Positions 62,461 to 64,000 of a DNA stretch of 64,000 nt are shown in pieces. The stretch spans positions 1 to 64,000 of the forward strand of contig NZ_WPNZ01000008.1 in assembly GCF_009755605.1 (NCBI RefSeq), written 5' to 3'. A program made the position numbers and the translations under genes. Within the stretch, counting starts at the first letter, position 1, and each line of letters begins with the position of its first letter. The notes under the pieces were generated by a model. That model had not been told where the DNA came from. It did no database searches and saw only the letters and a program-made list of their open reading frames with translations. The stretch is from Streptomyces typhae (GTDB taxonomy: Bacteria > Actinomycetota > Actinomycetes > Streptomycetales > Streptomycetaceae).

Positions 62461-63111
62461 GTGACCCCCTGCACCACCTGTCACGCCCCGTCCCTGACCC
62501 AGTTCGCCTCGCCGGACCTGGTCGGGAGGATCGTGTACGAGGGCCACGACCCGGCCGACGACCCGGCCTGGCGGGAGTCGGGCGCGGCCACTTCGGAGGA
62601 CTACGCGCGCTGGTGCAGCCATCTGTGCGGACTCACCTGTCTGCGGATGGCGCTCGGCCCGTCGGCGCCCTCGCTGTTCGAGCTGCGGGACGGCGCCCTG
62701 AAGTACGGGGCCTACACCGAAGACGCAGCGGACACCGCGGACGCCGGGGGCACGATCCGCGGGCTGATCTACGCGCCGTTCGCCGAGTACGTGCGCGAGG
62801 TGCACGCCGTGGACGCGACCGTGCACCGCCACCTCACCGTCGAGGAGATCGCCGAACTCCTGGACGCGGGCCGGACGGTGATCGCGTCCGTGCACTTCGA
62901 GATCCGCCGCCCTGAGCACCCCGCGCCCGGCAGGGGCGGGCACCTGGTCCTCCTCACGGGGCGCACGGCGGACGGCGCCCTGCACTTCCACAACCCCTCG
63001 GGCATCGATGCGCGCTCCCGCACGGCGGACCTCTCCCCGGCCGCCTTCGAGCCGTTCTTCGCCGGTCGGGGCGTGTCCATGGCGGTCGGGGGCGCACCGG
63101 GCACGCGCTGA
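62461..63111 (+). CDS. C39/papain-like cysteine peptidase-fold protein
   Basis: A 216-residue protein with a probable Cys-His active site: WCSHLCGLTCLRMAL carries the candidate nucleophile Cys on a helix, GGHLVLLTGRT the His, and FHNPSG an Asn. This is the layout of peptidase C39-like proteins. No signal peptide is visible, so it may act in the cytoplasm. An N-terminal CTTC may bind metal. GTG 62461 has GAGGAG 7 nt upstream. It follows the aminotransferase by 73 bp and may be co-transcribed with it. Substrate unknown. Confidence 0.65.
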   Translation: MTPCTTCHAPSLTQFASPDLVGRIVYEGHDPADDPAWRESGAATSEDYARWCSHLCGLTCLRMALGPSAPSLFELRDGALKYGAYTEDAADTADAGGTIRGLIYAPFAEYVREVHAVDATVHRHLTVEEIAELLDAGRTVIASVHFEIRRPEHPAPGRGGHLVLLTGRTADGALHFHNPSGIDARSRTADLSPAAFEPFFAGRGVSMAVGGAPGTR

Positions 63112-63121
63112 AATGTGCTCA

Positions 63122-63146
63122 TGACAGAACGTCACCGGTCCTGTCA
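63122..63146. other. Inverted repeat before the FAD monooxygenase gene
   Basis: TGACAG and CTGTCA are separated by 13 nt in the 45-bp spacer. The spacing suits a dimeric regulator. Weak evidence. Confidence 0.3.
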
Positions 63147-63156
63147 GGATGGCGCG

Positions 63157-64000
63157 ATGATGCATTCGGGCAGGGTCGCCGTCGTCGGCGGCAGCGTCGC
63201 GGGCTGCGCCATGGCGCTGGCGGCGCACCGCGGCGGCGCGGACGAGATCACGGTGTACGAGCGGGCCTCGGGCCGCCTCACGGAACGCGGCGTCGGCCTC
63301 GGGGTGCACAACTCCCGCTACGCGGAGCTGGAGTCGGCGGGGTACATGGACGCGGACATGCCGTGGGTGCAGCTCGTCAGACGCCGCTGGTACGTCCGCG
63401 ACGAGCGCGCCGCGGGCCCGCTGGGACGCGAGATCGGCACGCTGCCGTTCCCGTTCCGCACCTACAACTGGGGGCCGCTCTGGGGCGAGCTGCGGCGCCG
63501 GTTGCCGGAGTCCGTGGAGTTCCGCACCGGCACCTGTGTCGAGGCCGTGCGCGCCGGGGCCGCGGGCGCGGAGGTGGACACCGCCGCGGGCACCGAGCGG
63601 TACGACGTCGTGATCGGCGCGGACGGCTACCGCTCCGTGGTCCGCGCCGCCGCCCACCCAGGCCTCGACGCGCGGTACGCGGGCTATCTGGCCTGGCGCG
63701 GCGCGTATCCGCACGACCGGCTCGCCGATCCGCACCTGTGGGCCGAGGAGGACTGCGTGTACGTCGTCTTCGACGGCGGGCACGCGGTCGTGTACCGCAT
63801 CCCGGACGGCGCGGGCGGCCACCGCGTGAACTGGATCCTGTACACCGCGCCGCCCGAGGGCCCGGACGCGGGCCTCGGCTTCACAAGACCCACGAGCCTG
63901 CCCCCGGGCGGTCTCACGGACGCCCTCGCCGCCCACCTCGCCCATGTCGCCGACGCCCTGATGCCGCCCTACTGGGGCGCCCTGGTGCGCGCGACCCGGC
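63157..64000 (+). CDS. FAD-dependent monooxygenase, 3' end outside the window
   Basis: 281 codons are visible with no stop before the window end. The N-terminus MMHSGRVAVVGGSVAGCAMALAA holds the FAD-binding GxGxxG-like motif, YERASGRLTERGVGLGV follows the second strand, and YDVVIGADGYRSVVR is the second flavin/NADPH motif of group A aromatic hydroxylases (salicylate hydroxylase/PHBH type). Two adjacent ATGs at 63157 and 63160 are both possible starts; neither has a clear ribosome site. Substrate cannot be judged. It is independent of the NRPS cluster. Confidence 0.85.
   Translation, partial: MMHSGRVAVVGGSVAGCAMALAAHRGGADEITVYERASGRLTERGVGLGVHNSRYAELESAGYMDADMPWVQLVRRRWYVRDERAAGPLGREIGTLPFPFRTYNWGPLWGELRRRLPESVEFRTGTCVEAVRAGAAGAEVDTAAGTERYDVVIGADGYRSVVRAAAHPGLDARYAGYLAWRGAYPHDRLADPHLWAEEDCVYVVFDGGHAVVYRIPDGAGGHRVNWILYTAPPEGPDAGLGFTRPTSLPPGGLTDALAAHLAHVADALMPPYWGALVRATR

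Overview
The window is high-GC actinomycete DNA and almost certainly Streptomyces. Third codon positions are strongly GC-biased, GTG starts and ATGA-type gene overlaps are common, and several genes belong to families typical of Streptomyces: a secreted RNase Sa-type ribonuclease, an allantoin/malate synthase locus, HxlR, IclR, TetR and GntR regulators, and degenerate intergenic hairpin repeats. I saw no rRNA, tRNA, CRISPR array, transposase or phage gene.

Layout. (1) 1-5.5 kb: a carbohydrate or polyol uptake locus with a ROK kinase (cut by the window edge), a three-gene ABC importer, a GntR/UTRA regulator and a Gfo/Idh/MocA dehydrogenase; two related palindromes mark probable operators. (2) 5.6-10.2 kb: a two-component system whose kinase and LuxR-type regulator genes are separated by two paralogous membrane-anchored extracellular proteins. 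(3) 10.4-12.1 kb: a 68-residue membrane protein, a secreted guanyl-specific RNase and an SDR. (4) 12.4-19.4 kb: allantoicase, allantoinase, a divergent IclR regulator, a small DUF5955-like protein, a MobA-like nucleotidyltransferase and malate synthase; a near-identical palindrome lies upstream of allantoinase/IclR and of malate synthase. (5) 19.4-20.6 kb: overlapping SelW-like and HipA-like genes.

(6) About 20.6-58.0 kb is a non-ribosomal peptide biosynthetic cluster. A TetR regulator and a DrrAB-type exporter form its left edge. Next come a free-standing A-T didomain protein with a type II thioesterase, and a leftward operon (cupin, BacA-like prephenate decarboxylase, RraA-like protein, quinone oxidoreductase) that probably makes a cyclohexadienyl- or cyclohexenyl-alanine-type residue. 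Two translationally coupled NRPS genes (2110 and 6170 residues) encode six modules: A-T-E / C-A(degenerate)-T / C-A-T-E / C-A-MT-T / C-A-T-E / C-A-MT-T-TE. Two P450s and a flavoprotein complete the block, closed by a strong hairpin. Read by eye, the line predicts a TE-released, probably cyclic, hexapeptide alternating D-L-D-L-D and ending in sarcosine: D-Phe-like, an L residue whose own A domain is dead (loaded in trans?), D-X, N-methyl-Val-like, D-X, N-methyl-Gly. X has a DVF-V-A-YA code that may mean piperazic acid.

(7) 58.1-64 kb: a secreted von Willebrand A protein and partner, an HxlR regulator divergent from an AlaA-like aminotransferase, a papain/C39-like cysteine protease candidate, and an FAD monooxygenase cut by the window end. 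The chemistry and substrate calls rest on motif reading without database searches; confidence is given per entry.
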